Notes: generated by a model from the sequence alone, not told the origin. A DNA stretch of 27,343 nucleotides from Flavobacteriales bacterium UBA6049 (GCA_002429085.1 DIYR01000012.1:1-27343); one strand, 5' to 3'. Counted from the first letter of the stretch, positions 1 to 8,527 are shown. A program made the numbers and translations.

Positions 1-186
1 AAACGTAGAAGCATCCATCTTTTTACACCAACCACACCAATCTGTATATACATCAATAAAAATCTTTCTTGGCTCTTGTTGCTGGCGTTCAACAGCTTCA
101 TTCCAAGTAAGCCATTCTATAGCAGCTTGAGCTTTTACAAGTGACGACACACTAACAAGTACAAAAAGTAGAACTAGATTTTTCAT
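1..186 (-). CDS. Secreted thioredoxin-fold protein, C-terminus beyond the window
   Basis: Only the first 62 codons are inside the window. They read as a signal peptide ending near Lys18-Ala-Gln20, followed by a thioredoxin start with the active site Cys51-Gly-Trp-Cys54. The protein is probably a periplasmic thiol-disulfide oxidoreductase. It closely resembles its upstream neighbour: both have an E-P-[RK]-K-I-[FL]-I-D-V-Y-T-D-W-C stretch. This copy carries CGWC and the neighbour CGPC, which should give different redox potentials. Its ATG overlaps the neighbour's TGA in an ATGA (183-186), so the two are probably translated from one mRNA by coupling. The fold call is firm. The partner protein and the full length are unknown. 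Confidence 0.85.
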   Translation of the reverse strand, partial: MKNLVLLFVLVSVSSLVKAQAAIEWLTWNEAVERQQQEPRKIFIDVYTDWCGWCKKMDASTF

Positions 187-731
187 AATTCAGATTGAAA
201 TGTTTTCTGATACTCTTCAAAGTTATCCGTCTTATATAAATCTTCTACAACAAAGTGTAAAAGAGGTTCAATTTGTTGTGGCTGCAAATACCCTTGAACA
301 GGCGAAATGATATTCAAATCTTCATCCATATAAACAATGGTTGGATAGGCTATTTTACCATTTACTGGTGCAATCCCTTTCGTAAAATCATGTGTTCCAT
401 TTCTTCCTCTTCGGTTTGGATCGTAATTCTGATTTTGGAACGTATGGCCTTTAAATGTAACGGGATCTGGCCCCTCAGCATTGAACTTTACTGCATAATA
501 ATTCTTGTTTATGTAACTTACTATACCAGGATTTGTAAATGTGTTTTTCATCATCATTTTACACGGACCACACCAGTCAGTGTATACATCAATAAGAATC
601 TTCTTAGGTTCTTTTTTAACGGCTTCTTGAGCCTCTTCAATGGTCATCCAATGGATTTTATCTTGAGCTATACTTTGAGTAACTATCAATAGTGCCCCAA
701 AAAGCATGAATGTGCTAAATAGTTTTTTCAT
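183..731 (-). CDS. Secreted thioredoxin family protein
   Basis: This 182-residue protein has a signal peptide (hydrophobic residues 5-18, cleavage likely after Ala22-Gln23) and a thioredoxin domain. The redox motif is W-C54-G-P-C57-K, and the cis-proline is expected at Pro130 (A-Y-P-T-I). An insert of about 35 residues (85-120) rich in Asn, Gly and Pro separates the first beta-alpha unit from the cis-Pro strand. It should act in the periplasm as a thiol-disulfide exchange protein. It lies first in a two-gene unit with a second thioredoxin joined by an ATGA overlap. A near-consensus -7 box (TACATTCG on the minus strand, 739-746) sits 7 bp before the ATG, just after the terminator of the preceding gene. 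The specific substrate cannot be read from the sequence. Confidence 0.9.
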   Translation of the reverse strand: MKKLFSTFMLFGALLIVTQSIAQDKIHWMTIEEAQEAVKKEPKKILIDVYTDWCGPCKMMMKNTFTNPGIVSYINKNYYAVKFNAEGPDPVTFKGHTFQNQNYDPNRRGRNGTHDFTKGIAPVNGKIAYPTIVYMDEDLNIISPVQGYLQPQQIEPLLHFVVEDLYKTDNFEEYQKTFQSEL

Positions 732-738
732 AACGAAT

Positions 739-746
739 CGAATGTA
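739..746 (-). promoter_or_regulatory. Probable -7 promoter box of the thioredoxin pair
   Basis: On the minus strand this reads TACATTCG, one base off the Bacteroidota -7 consensus TAnnTTTG. It lies between the upstream terminator and the ATG at 731. No clear -33 TTG is seen, so this is tentative. Confidence 0.35.
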
Positions 747-758
747 CCACTTAAAACG

Positions 759-790
759 AAAAAAGGCTGGAACGCGTCCAGCCTTTTTCT
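759..790 (-). terminator. Rho-independent terminator after the POT transporter gene
   Basis: A perfect 12-bp stem (760-771 with 777-788) encloses the 5-base loop ACGCG. The GC-rich inner part is GGCTGGA/TCCAGCC, and on the minus strand the stem runs into a T run. It lies 30 bp past the stop of the peptide transporter and before the thioredoxin promoter, so it separates the two transcripts. Confidence 0.85.
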
Positions 791-820
791 TAAATGCTTG
801 TTAAGCGATAAACATATGTC

Positions 821-2305
821 TTAATGGATACCTTTCATCATCTTGTTTAACAATGGTGACAATGCTAGCACCAAAATACCACCAGTGAAGCTGGTAATAG
901 TTAAGAAAGTGAACAAGTGCATATCTGGCAAAAGAGTGTGTAAGATATTTTCTAAAACACCTGCTAAATAATTTGCCAAAGCCATGAATGCGAACCATAA
1001 CCCCATCATAACAGATACGATTTTAGGTGGAGCCAATTTGGTAATCATACTCAAACCAATTGGAGACAAACACAATTCACCAAATGTATGAAGAACATAA
1101 ACCGATACTAACCATAAAGGACTAACCATTTCTCCATCGCCTGCCGCAGCACTAGCAAGTCCCATCACTACGAATCCTAATCCAAGCAGCATTAAACCTA
1201 AAGCAAACTTAACTGGAGTTCTAGGGTTCTTACCTACTTTATCTAACGATAACCATAACATAGAGAACACAGGCGCAAACGCAAATATTGCAATTGCATT
1301 AATGCTTTGGAAATATGATGCCGGAATCTCCCACCCAAACATCATACGATCCGTATTATCTGCAGCAAACAAGTTAAAAGTACCTCCAGCTTGTTCAAAT
1401 CCACTCCAGAAGAAGATATTAAAGAATGCAAGTATCAATATTACACCTACTCTACTCCATTGATCTTTTCCTTCTGTATTCTTGAAAATTGTCCATGAAA
1501 GACCAAGGACTCCTAGAATGATTGCTACCGAGATAACGGTACTCTGAACAGACTCACTGATACTTGACCACAAGAACAAAAAGCCCACTACACCAACTAT
1601 ATTTACAACTGTGTAGCCTAAAACTTCTATCCAATCTTTAGCAATAAGTTTTAAGTTTTCACCTGTTCGTCCTGGAGGGTATCCATTTTCTCCCAACGTG
1701 CTGCTTCTAAAATAGAACAAAATGATTCCTATAAGCATACCTAAACCAGCAGCACCAAAACCATATTGCCAACCAATTTTTTCTCCTAACGTTCCACAAA
1801 TCAATGGTGATAAAAATGCTCCAAGGTTAATTCCCATATAGAATATGGTAAATGCAGAATCTTTGCGAGGATCATTTGCTTCGTATAAAGCACCTACAAT
1901 TGTAGAAATGTTAGGCTTAAAGAAACCATTACCCATGATGAGCAATCCTAAACCTATGTTCAAAAGCATCTCACGACTTTCTGCCCCATCATTACCAATG
2001 GATGCTGCTAAACCAAACTGACCAAGTGCCATTAGCACCCCTCCAATGTAAATCGCTTTTCGTTGTCCTAAGATTTTATCAGCTAATAACCCACCTAAAA
2101 TTGGTGTTAAGTAAACTAGCCCTGTAAACATGGCATAAATTTCAAGTGCATCTGGTCTGTCAAGACCAAAACCGCCATCCATGTAAGTTGATGTTAGGTA
2201 TAACACCAATAAGGCGCGCATTCCATAATAGCTAAAGCGCTCCCACATCTCTGTAAAGAACAGGGTATACAAGCCTGGTGGGTGAGATTGTTTTGTTGTA
2301 CTCAT
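821..2305 (-). CDS. POT/PTR2 family proton-coupled di/tripeptide transporter
   Basis: This 494-residue polytopic membrane protein has the family hallmarks. The proton-coupling ExxER motif is at Glu19-Met-Trp-Glu22-Arg23 and runs on into F-S-Y-Y-G. A PTR2 signature containing F-F-K-P-N-I lies near residue 130, and F-Y-M-G-I-N-L-G near 155. Length and hydrophobic segments fit the 12-14 helix bacterial POT proteins. It should import di- and tripeptides across the inner membrane using the proton gradient. It starts 58 bp downstream of a secreted dipeptidyl peptidase IV gene on the same strand, which would supply such dipeptides. A strong terminator follows. The substrate range cannot be read from the sequence. 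Confidence 0.93.
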   Translation of the reverse strand: MSTTKQSHPPGLYTLFFTEMWERFSYYGMRALLVLYLTSTYMDGGFGLDRPDALEIYAMFTGLVYLTPILGGLLADKILGQRKAIYIGGVLMALGQFGLAASIGNDGAESREMLLNIGLGLLIMGNGFFKPNISTIVGALYEANDPRKDSAFTIFYMGINLGAFLSPLICGTLGEKIGWQYGFGAAGLGMLIGIILFYFRSSTLGENGYPPGRTGENLKLIAKDWIEVLGYTVVNIVGVVGFLFLWSSISESVQSTVISVAIILGVLGLSWTIFKNTEGKDQWSRVGVILILAFFNIFFWSGFEQAGGTFNLFAADNTDRMMFGWEIPASYFQSINAIAIFAFAPVFSMLWLSLDKVGKNPRTPVKFALGLMLLGLGFVVMGLASAAAGDGEMVSPLWLVSVYVLHTFGELCLSPIGLSMITKLAPPKIVSVMMGLWFAFMALANYLAGVLENILHTLLPDMHLFTFLTITSFTGGILVLALSPLLNKMMKGIH

Positions 2306-2363
2306 GTGAAGTTTGGTTTATCTAAAAAAGTTTGTGATTGCCGAAGATAGAAATTTAGCTCAG

Positions 2364-4520
2364 TTATAAATTCTCTTCTAACCAATCTGTCATTAATTGA
2401 AAGATGTGAAGGCGTGTATTACCGCCATAAATCCCATGATTTCTGTCTGGGTAGTAGAACGAATCAAACTGTTTACCAGCTTTTACCAAGGCATTTACCA
2501 TTTCTACCGCATTTTGAAAGTGTACATTATCATCTGCTGTTCCATGAATCAGCAAATAATTGCTATTCAACTCATGTGCAAAGTTGATAGGTGAATTTTG
2601 ATCGTACCCCGCTGGATTATCTTGAGGAATACCATTGTAGCGTTCAGTATAGATGTTATCATAAAATCTCCATGTTGTAACAGGTGCAACAGCAATTGCT
2701 GCTTTAAACGCTCTTGATTCTTTTGTTGCGGCTAACGAAGACATATACCCTCCGTAACTCCATCCCCAAATTCCAATTCTTTCTGAATCAATGTATGATT
2801 GATTTCCAAGATACTCTGCCGTTGCTGTATAATCTTCTAATTCAAGTGCACCTAGGTTTTGGTAGGTCATTTTTTTGAATTCTGTACCTCTGGCACCTGT
2901 ACCACGATTATCAACAGAAACCACTATATATCCTTTATTGGCCAATAGTTGATGCCACATATGGTTAGCTCCTCCCCACTGATCTGTAACCTCCTGTGAT
3001 CCTGGACCTCCATAAATAGCTATTAACACAGGATACGTTTTATTAGCATCAAAATTTGAAGGCTTAATCATCCATGCATTTAAATCGAATCCGTTAGCTG
3101 GAATTGTCATAAATGTTTTCTCATTCATGGCTACACCCTTCAATTCTGTTCTAAGCCTATCATTTGTGCGCAGTACTCTAATCTCACTTCCCTTTGAATC
3201 GTATAGGGTGTAATTTCCAGGATCATTTGCATTGGAATACCCATTAATGAAATACTTCATTCCCGAAGAAAATTCAGCATCATTCCATCCTTCTTCTTTG
3301 GTGAGTTTTGTTTTTCCTTTTCCGTTGAAATCTATTCGGTAGATAGAACGCTTCATTGGAGATTCTTCTGCACTTTGGAAATACACATATTTCTTTCCAT
3401 CCGTTCCATAAAAATCGGTTACATCAAAGTTTCCAGATGTAACTGATTTTTTATCTCCAGATTCCACATTCACGGAATATACATGGTTATAACCACTAGA
3501 TTCACTGGTGATAAAAAGCTTGTTCTTAACCAATTCCCATCCATCAATCACCTCGATATACGTTTCTGAATCTTCTGTATACACTGTTCTGATACGTCCA
3601 TTTTCTGCATTGAAAATGTTTATATCTAAGTGATTCTGTAAACGGTTTAGTGATTGAAATGCCACTTGACTTTCGCTTACCCATTTGATTCGAGGGATAT
3701 ATTCTACATCACCTGAAGTTTGTGCAGCATCTAACACATTATTGCTCTCTAAATCATATACCATTAGGGCAACTCTGGAATTAACTTCGCCTGCTTTTGG
3801 ATACTTAAACTTATAATCTTGAGGGTATAATTGCCCTCCATAAACTGGCATATTGAATTCTGGTACTAACGACTCATCAAATCTCAGAAATGCAATATAA
3901 CGACCCGATGGAGACCAGAAAAATCCTTTCGCAATGGCAAATTCTTCTTCGTATACCCAATCTGTAGCACCATTAATGATTTTATTGAATTCACCATCTT
4001 TAGTAATCTGGATGGTTTTGCCAGTATTCAAATCATTTACGAATAAGTTGTTTTCGCTCACAAAGGCTAATTTATCTCCTGCAGGATTAAATGTTGCGTA
4101 TCTCTGTTTACCATTAGCCTTAACCTGTTCTAATGATTTTGATTCGAGGTTATAGATATAAGTATTTTCTCTTGTACTATGACGATAGATTGGCTCTACC
4201 TCTGTCTTTAACAATAATTGCTTTTCATCATTGCTAAATGCATAGTCTTCGAACACTATTGGGTCTTTTAACCAAGAGGAAGCTAACAACGTATCTATTT
4301 GCGTTTCATCCGCATAGCTTTTCTTTAGAATGGCTGTTCCTTTCTTGCTGTACGCCAACGATGTGTAGTGTTCTCCATCGTTCATTGATCGTAACCCGTA
4401 AACATATTCTGAACGGTATTTACCATTCATCCATATGTCTTCTAAAGTAATTTCTTGTGCATGAATTGCGCCTACACCACACGTAAATGCAATGGCTGTA
4501 ATTAGAGTTTTACCTGTCAT
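2364..4520 (-). CDS. Dipeptidyl peptidase IV (S9B prolyl peptidase), secreted
   Basis: This 718-residue protein has a signal peptide (cleavage likely after His20-Ala21), an N-terminal beta-propeller of about 450 residues and a C-terminal alpha/beta-hydrolase domain. The catalytic triad is visible: Ser588 in G-W-S-Y-G-G-Y, Asp663 in G-T-A-D-D-N-V, and His695 in D-R-N-H-G. The S9B-specific acidic motif that holds the free N-terminus of the substrate is present as D-W-V-Y-E191-E-E-F. It should cleave X-Pro or X-Ala dipeptides from peptide N-termini in the periplasm or at the surface. Gene order (M48 protease, DPP IV, POT transporter) suggests peptide degradation coupled to uptake. The length is normal for bacterial DPP IV. 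A weak -7 box (TATATTCG, 4541-4548) precedes it. Confidence 0.95.
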   Translation of the reverse strand: MTGKTLITAIAFTCGVGAIHAQEITLEDIWMNGKYRSEYVYGLRSMNDGEHYTSLAYSKKGTAILKKSYADETQIDTLLASSWLKDPIVFEDYAFSNDEKQLLLKTEVEPIYRHSTRENTYIYNLESKSLEQVKANGKQRYATFNPAGDKLAFVSENNLFVNDLNTGKTIQITKDGEFNKIINGATDWVYEEEFAIAKGFFWSPSGRYIAFLRFDESLVPEFNMPVYGGQLYPQDYKFKYPKAGEVNSRVALMVYDLESNNVLDAAQTSGDVEYIPRIKWVSESQVAFQSLNRLQNHLDINIFNAENGRIRTVYTEDSETYIEVIDGWELVKNKLFITSESSGYNHVYSVNVESGDKKSVTSGNFDVTDFYGTDGKKYVYFQSAEESPMKRSIYRIDFNGKGKTKLTKEEGWNDAEFSSGMKYFINGYSNANDPGNYTLYDSKGSEIRVLRTNDRLRTELKGVAMNEKTFMTIPANGFDLNAWMIKPSNFDANKTYPVLIAIYGGPGSQEVTDQWGGANHMWHQLLANKGYIVVSVDNRGTGARGTEFKKMTYQNLGALELEDYTATAEYLGNQSYIDSERIGIWGWSYGGYMSSLAATKESRAFKAAIAVAPVTTWRFYDNIYTERYNGIPQDNPAGYDQNSPINFAHELNSNYLLIHGTADDNVHFQNAVEMVNALVKAGKQFDSFYYPDRNHGIYGGNTRLHIFQLMTDWLEENL

Positions 4521-4575
4521 AGCCTTTGTTTGAATGGAGCCGAATATACAAAAGGTTAACAGCAGGAAGAAGGTC

Positions 4576-6018
4576 TTAGAAGTGAATCTTCTTTGTTACT
4601 CCGAGCTTCACTAAGCTTCCTTTGTCATAAACGTGATCAAATGGTTGGCCATTAATCGCAGAAAGTACACTCATGCTCAGCACATTATCTTTTCTACGCT
4701 CAACAATATCAGATATTTGCTCTCCAGACTGAGCTTCTTCTATTTCTAAAACGGTGTAACTTACTTCTACAGAATCTGGAATAGTACCAATGGATTGAAG
4801 CGTATTCCAAATTACCTCATCTTGGGACTTCATACCTATTCCAATGGTACGAATAATCGTCTTTTTGGGAGATTGCCACCAAAATGCATAGGCAACTACC
4901 TCTCCCATTTCGGTAGACTCAGCGTATTTCAACAAATAACCTGGTTGACCATCTAATGTTACGAGTTGAGATTGATCTGCTTTGAGTGAACGATTTTCCC
5001 ATAACATTTTCTTTGCTCTTCTTCCGTATTCTGCAGGACTCAACGTATCTGGAATGGCCTGAATTGCCATCTGCGCTTCTCCATTTGTGTCGGCTGCTAC
5101 CAATGCAATTGGTTTGTTCATGCGTTGCCAACCCGCAGGCATCTTCATGTAAAAATCAAGATCTGGATGAACGAATTCATTCCCTAGGAAGATACCAGCA
5201 AACGGATTTTGATCTAAAGGCAGTTGAGCAAGTAGGTTTTTATAATCTGAAGACTGAATGAACGATTTGTCCTCTTCTGGAGCTTTCACTTTACCGCTTT
5301 TAATTCTTTTTTCCAGATTGCTTACTCGATTTGGAGTAAAGGGATGTGAATCAAAATACGAGAACGACTCCTCTTCTCCTGTTATAGCCTCTACCTCTTC
5401 ATGCAAGTGACTTAAAATACGCGGCAACGCAGCAGGGTCATATCCAGCAGCAGCCATTAATTCAGCTCCTAACTCATCAGCTTCCGTTTCATGAGAACGA
5501 CTATATTTTGATAAGAGCAAACCAGAACTCAATGTTGCTGGAGCATTAATAATTTGACCTAACTCTTCATTAATAACTGTACCTACAACCGCTCCAGGTA
5601 ACTGAATTAGTCCTGGCAAAATGCTACTCTTTGCTTGTTGAATTCCATGTCGCTTGTGTACGTGCATGATTTCATGAGAAATTACCCCTGCTAATTCATC
5701 TTCAGAATTAGCCAACGCTAATATTCCTCTTGACACATAAACATATCCACCTGGCAGTGCAAAAGCGTTTGGTTCTGCCATATCTAACACATAGAAGTGG
5801 TAATCGAAAGGTTGTTCTCCAAGGTATTTTACCAAACGCTCACCCACCACATTAATGTAAGCAGCAATGTTAGAATCATTGTATATGCCTATGGTATTTG
5901 CAATTTGAGCTGCTCCTTCATATCCAATTTGCTGATCAAGCGTAAAAGACTGCGCTTGAACAGGTTTAAATGAAAAGGCTCCTACACAGGCTAATGTAAC
6001 CCATTTGATCAAATTCAT
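4576..6018 (-). CDS. Secreted M48 family zinc metalloprotease
   Basis: This 480-residue protein starts with a signal peptide ending near Ala22-Gln23. The zinc motif is H115-E116-I-M-H119, and the third ligand is probably Glu177 in H-E-T-E-A-D, so it belongs to the M48 group of periplasmic BepA/YfgC-type proteases. The segment before the zinc site (about residues 85-108) matches the group: N-A-F-A-L-P-G-G and an S-R-G-I-L-A-L strand. The C-terminal ~70 residues resemble the small LysM-like domain seen at the end of many of these proteins. A likely role is envelope protein quality control or turnover of outer-membrane proteins. It lies 55 bp upstream of the DPP IV gene and may share its transcript, although both have candidate promoter boxes. 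Confidence 0.9.
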   Translation of the reverse strand: MNLIKWVTLACVGAFSFKPVQAQSFTLDQQIGYEGAAQIANTIGIYNDSNIAAYINVVGERLVKYLGEQPFDYHFYVLDMAEPNAFALPGGYVYVSRGILALANSEDELAGVISHEIMHVHKRHGIQQAKSSILPGLIQLPGAVVGTVINEELGQIINAPATLSSGLLLSKYSRSHETEADELGAELMAAAGYDPAALPRILSHLHEEVEAITGEEESFSYFDSHPFTPNRVSNLEKRIKSGKVKAPEEDKSFIQSSDYKNLLAQLPLDQNPFAGIFLGNEFVHPDLDFYMKMPAGWQRMNKPIALVAADTNGEAQMAIQAIPDTLSPAEYGRRAKKMLWENRSLKADQSQLVTLDGQPGYLLKYAESTEMGEVVAYAFWWQSPKKTIIRTIGIGMKSQDEVIWNTLQSIGTIPDSVEVSYTVLEIEEAQSGEQISDIVERRKDNVLSMSVLSAINGQPFDHVYDKGSLVKLGVTKKIHF

Positions 6019-6039
6019 AATCTAACTGATTGTTGTGAC

Positions 6040-6047
6040 CAAATGTA
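6040..6047 (-). promoter_or_regulatory. -7 promoter box of the M48 protease gene
   Basis: The minus strand reads TACATTTG, an exact match to TAnnTTTG, 21 bp before the ATG at 6018. No convincing -33 TTG is found at the usual distance. The same octamer recurs before three other minus-strand genes in this window. Confidence 0.5.
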
Positions 6048-6075
6048 ACACAAGACAACTTGGCGATCTAAACGG

Positions 6076-7302
6076 TTAGCTGATATCTTTCAAGAATGCC
6101 ATTAAACTGTTTTTCTTAACGTGTGGCATAACAACCACTTTCCACCAACTAGGTTTACCTGTATAATCATCGGCTACTAAACGATATGATTTACATACCT
6201 CATCATCTAGCCCATTGGCTTTCATGGTAACTATGTTCATATATGGGTTACGGAAGTATTCTATACCACGTTGATCTAATTCTGCACAAAACCAATCTGC
6301 TAGATCTATCAAATCTTTCATTTTTTGCTTCCAGCCTTGTGGACCATGGGTTTGCAAAATCATCCAAATGGCAATTGCATTAGCTCCACTTCTACTTCCA
6401 CAGATAGTAAAATCGAGCCCCTGTACATATTGCGCTTCTTTGGTAGTGCTGTAGTGCATCCAACCTTTACGAATTAAGAACATACCTGTTCCATAAGGAG
6501 CCATCAGCATTTTATGAGCATCTAGCGTGATGGAATTCACTAGAGGGTTGGCAAAATTATGTTGATTCTCAGCATGAGAAAAAGGATAAATAAACCCTCC
6601 AAAAGCTCCATCTAAATGAATTTTAACTGGTAATGAAAGCTCTTCAAATACAGCATGGTTTTCAGCAATTTCATCTACTGATCCAAACATGGTTGTACTC
6701 ATATTTTGAATCAACATAAAATACTTAATCCCCTGCTCTTTGGCTCTATTGAGTTGATGTTGAAGAGAAACTCTGTTGATTTGCCTCGTATCAAAATTAA
6801 CGTCAATCTCTAATGCATGGATATTCAGCAAGTTTGCTCCTTTATGCATACTATAGTGACTATCGGAACTAAAAACTACAGCAATTTCATCATGGCTTGC
6901 TCCAAACTCTTGCATGTAGTAATTTCTATAAATCCACATTGCCTGAATATTTGCTTCAGTGCCTCCTGGAGCAATGTATCCATCTATGCTTTTCTCATCT
7001 GCTTTCAGAATATCTTCTGAAACCATTCTGATCAACTCTATCTCTATTTTTTGCGTTCCCCTGAATAAATCTTCAGAACCATCATCTGTTAAAGTATGAC
7101 ATCCAATATGATTAGGATTATTGATGAGTGTAGTTAAGTATGGGGCATTTGATAAGAAGTCTGCATCTCTATAAAATTGCTCAGTATCTAAGTATGTTCC
7201 TGGAATTCCAAGAATATTGTCAGAATCATAACTCTTGTTGCCTTTAACAGCTTCAAATACTCGATTATTGATCGCCTCCTTTGATAGTTTTTCCCAAATC
7301 AT
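6076..7302 (-). CDS. PLP-dependent group II amino acid decarboxylase
   Basis: This 408-residue cytoplasmic enzyme has the fold type I group II decarboxylase motifs. The PLP-stacking histidine is probably His149 (S-S-D-S-H-Y-S), the pyridine-binding aspartate is Asp231 (H-L-D-G-A-F-G-G), and the Schiff-base lysine is Lys264 (D-A-H-K-M). A-P-G-G-T-E-A-N near 111-118 is the phosphate-binding loop region. Relatives include glutamate, histidine, tyrosine and aspartate decarboxylases. The sequence alone does not tell which amino acid is used. It is shorter than the ~470 residues of glutamate decarboxylase and closer to the ~400 residues of MfnA-like and histidine decarboxylases. It is divergent from a WYL-type regulator with a 101-bp shared intergenic region, which may control it. 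Confidence 0.85.
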   Translation of the reverse strand: MIWEKLSKEAINNRVFEAVKGNKSYDSDNILGIPGTYLDTEQFYRDADFLSNAPYLTTLINNPNHIGCHTLTDDGSEDLFRGTQKIEIELIRMVSEDILKADEKSIDGYIAPGGTEANIQAMWIYRNYYMQEFGASHDEIAVVFSSDSHYSMHKGANLLNIHALEIDVNFDTRQINRVSLQHQLNRAKEQGIKYFMLIQNMSTTMFGSVDEIAENHAVFEELSLPVKIHLDGAFGGFIYPFSHAENQHNFANPLVNSITLDAHKMLMAPYGTGMFLIRKGWMHYSTTKEAQYVQGLDFTICGSRSGANAIAIWMILQTHGPQGWKQKMKDLIDLADWFCAELDQRGIEYFRNPYMNIVTMKANGLDDEVCKSYRLVADDYTGKPSWWKVVVMPHVKKNSLMAFLKDIS

Positions 7303-7350
7303 GGTGCAAAGAACTTGATTTATTTGAGCTAAATCATGATTTGAATCAGC

Positions 7351-7383
7351 TTGATGTTTGAGTTAACTGAACTCCTATTTTTG
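7351..7383 (+). promoter_or_regulatory. Promoter of the WYL regulator gene, with an internal inverted repeat
   Basis: An exact -7 box TATTTTTG lies at 7376-7383. Upstream TTG triplets lie at 7351-7353 (22-bp spacing) and 7358-7360 (15 bp). The inverted repeat GAGTT-N5-AACTC (7360-7374) sits directly between the promoter elements and could bind the regulator itself. This is inferred from position only. Confidence 0.5.
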
Positions 7384-7403
7384 AATCCACTCGTATTTTA
7401 AAT

Positions 7404-8087
7404 ATGAACAGATTAACTCGTATTACATCTATCTTAATTCGTCTACAAACAAAGAAGATCACTACCTCTTTAGAGCTAGCCAAGCATTTTGGAGTAAGTG
7501 TGAGAACCATTTATAGAGATATTAGGACGTTAGAAGAAGCTGGTGTTCCAATAAGCTCTGAAAATGGTGTTGGCTATTCTCTTGTAGAAGGATATCATTT
7601 ACCTCCTATCTCATTAACCGAACAAGAGGCTAACTCTCTAATTATATCAGAACAGTTCATCAAAAACCAAGGGGACAGCTCTGTTCAGCATGATTTTGAA
7701 TCAATGCTTGCTAAGATTAAATCGGTCTTAAAATCGGTACAGAAAGACAATATTGAATTGTTAGAAAATCGAATCTCAACCAATTCAAAAGGTAATACTC
7801 CCAAAAGTACATGGCTGTCAACTATTCAGACGGCAATGATCAACGGACATGTAATTAATTTGAGCTACCAATCTGGCTACAAAAGCGAATATACGGATAG
7901 AGATATTGAACCTTTAGCTGTTTACTTTTCTAATAACGCATGGATTGTGGTTGCAAATTGCCGGCTCAGAAATGATTTAAGGGAATTTCGATTAGATCGA
8001 ATTCTAGCCGTACACGCTACAAATGAGACATTTAAAGTTCAGAGTGATTTTAGCCTTTTCGATTATTTTGCGAGTCTCATTCACTAG
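7404..8087 (+). CDS. YafY-type transcriptional regulator (HTH + WYL domain)
   Basis: This 227-residue protein has an N-terminal winged helix (residues 1-60, with A-K-H-F-G-V-S-V-R-T-I-Y-R-D-I as the recognition part). A WYL-type ligand-sensing domain follows from about residue 140. It keeps the D-I-E-P-L and F-R-L-D-R-I signatures, but the name-giving W-Y-L tripeptide reads W-I-V. Members of this family are DNA-binding regulators that sense small molecules or nucleic acids. It ends close to the usual short YafY length, so it appears intact. It is transcribed away from a decarboxylase gene and is followed 40 bp later by an exported ABM-fold protein. Inverted repeats lie both before it and before that neighbour. 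Confidence 0.88.
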   Translation: MNRLTRITSILIRLQTKKITTSLELAKHFGVSVRTIYRDIRTLEEAGVPISSENGVGYSLVEGYHLPPISLTEQEANSLIISEQFIKNQGDSSVQHDFESMLAKIKSVLKSVQKDNIELLENRISTNSKGNTPKSTWLSTIQTAMINGHVINLSYQSGYKSEYTDRDIEPLAVYFSNNAWIVVANCRLRNDLREFRLDRILAVHATNETFKVQSDFSLFDYFASLIH

Positions 8088-8088
8088 C

Positions 8089-8104
8089 TGACATAGGGTT
8101 GTCA
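8089..8104. promoter_or_regulatory. Inverted repeat TGACA-N6-TGTCA, candidate operator
   Basis: Perfect 5-bp arms flank TAGGGT in the 40-bp gap between the WYL regulator and the small exported protein. A near-consensus -7 box (TACTCTTG, 8116-8123) follows 11 bp later, just before the ATG at 8128. The position fits an operator for the adjacent gene. Confidence 0.45.
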
Positions 8105-8127
8105 CCGCCCACTTCTACTCTTGCATC

Positions 8128-8517
8128 ATGAAATTTTTAATCGCAATAATTCTAATCATGATGACAGCAAGTAGTAACCAACCAAATGAAGTAAAGTCTG
8201 ACAACAGTCTCCCTGTAGTAGAACTGGTATTATGGAAACCTAAAGAGGGAGTTTCTCTTGAAGAAGCTAAAACTGCCATATTAGATCTGAATGACTTTGT
8301 AGAGAATCAACCTGGTTTTATATCTAGGAAAACAGGTGCTTCGGAAGATGATCAGTTAATTGATGTTGTTCTCTGGACTGATTTGGCTGCTGCTCATACT
8401 GCTGCCGAAAAAATTGAACATTCTGAAAGGTGTTTAAAGGCATTTAGCACCGTTGATGAAACAACCATGCACTTTAAACATTACCAATTATTCAATGAAT
8501 TTGAATCAAAGAAATGA
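8128..8517 (+). CDS. Exported ABM/dimeric alpha-beta barrel domain protein
   Basis: This 129-residue protein begins with a hydrophobic signal sequence (about residues 3-16). There is no lipobox cysteine, so it is probably secreted to the periplasm, with an uncertain cleavage site. The rest fits a ferredoxin-like alpha+beta monooxygenase or dimeric barrel fold: V-V-E-L-V-L-W strand, a helix, Q-P-G-F-I-S-R-K strand, and I-D-V-V-L-W-T-D. Proteins of this fold include small cofactor-free monooxygenases and stress-response proteins. No catalytic residue can be assigned. It lies directly downstream of the WYL regulator with its own candidate operator and is followed by a terminator, so it is probably that regulator's target. 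Confidence 0.7.
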   Translation: MKFLIAIILIMMTASSNQPNEVKSDNSLPVVELVLWKPKEGVSLEEAKTAILDLNDFVENQPGFISRKTGASEDDQLIDVVLWTDLAAAHTAAEKIEHSERCLKAFSTVDETTMHFKHYQLFNEFESKK

Positions 8518-8527
8518 TCTTTTGTTG

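Noticed and set aside
273..692. A 139-codon plus-strand frame inside the thioredoxin gene
   Set aside because: It is antisense to a clear thioredoxin and has no recognisable domain.
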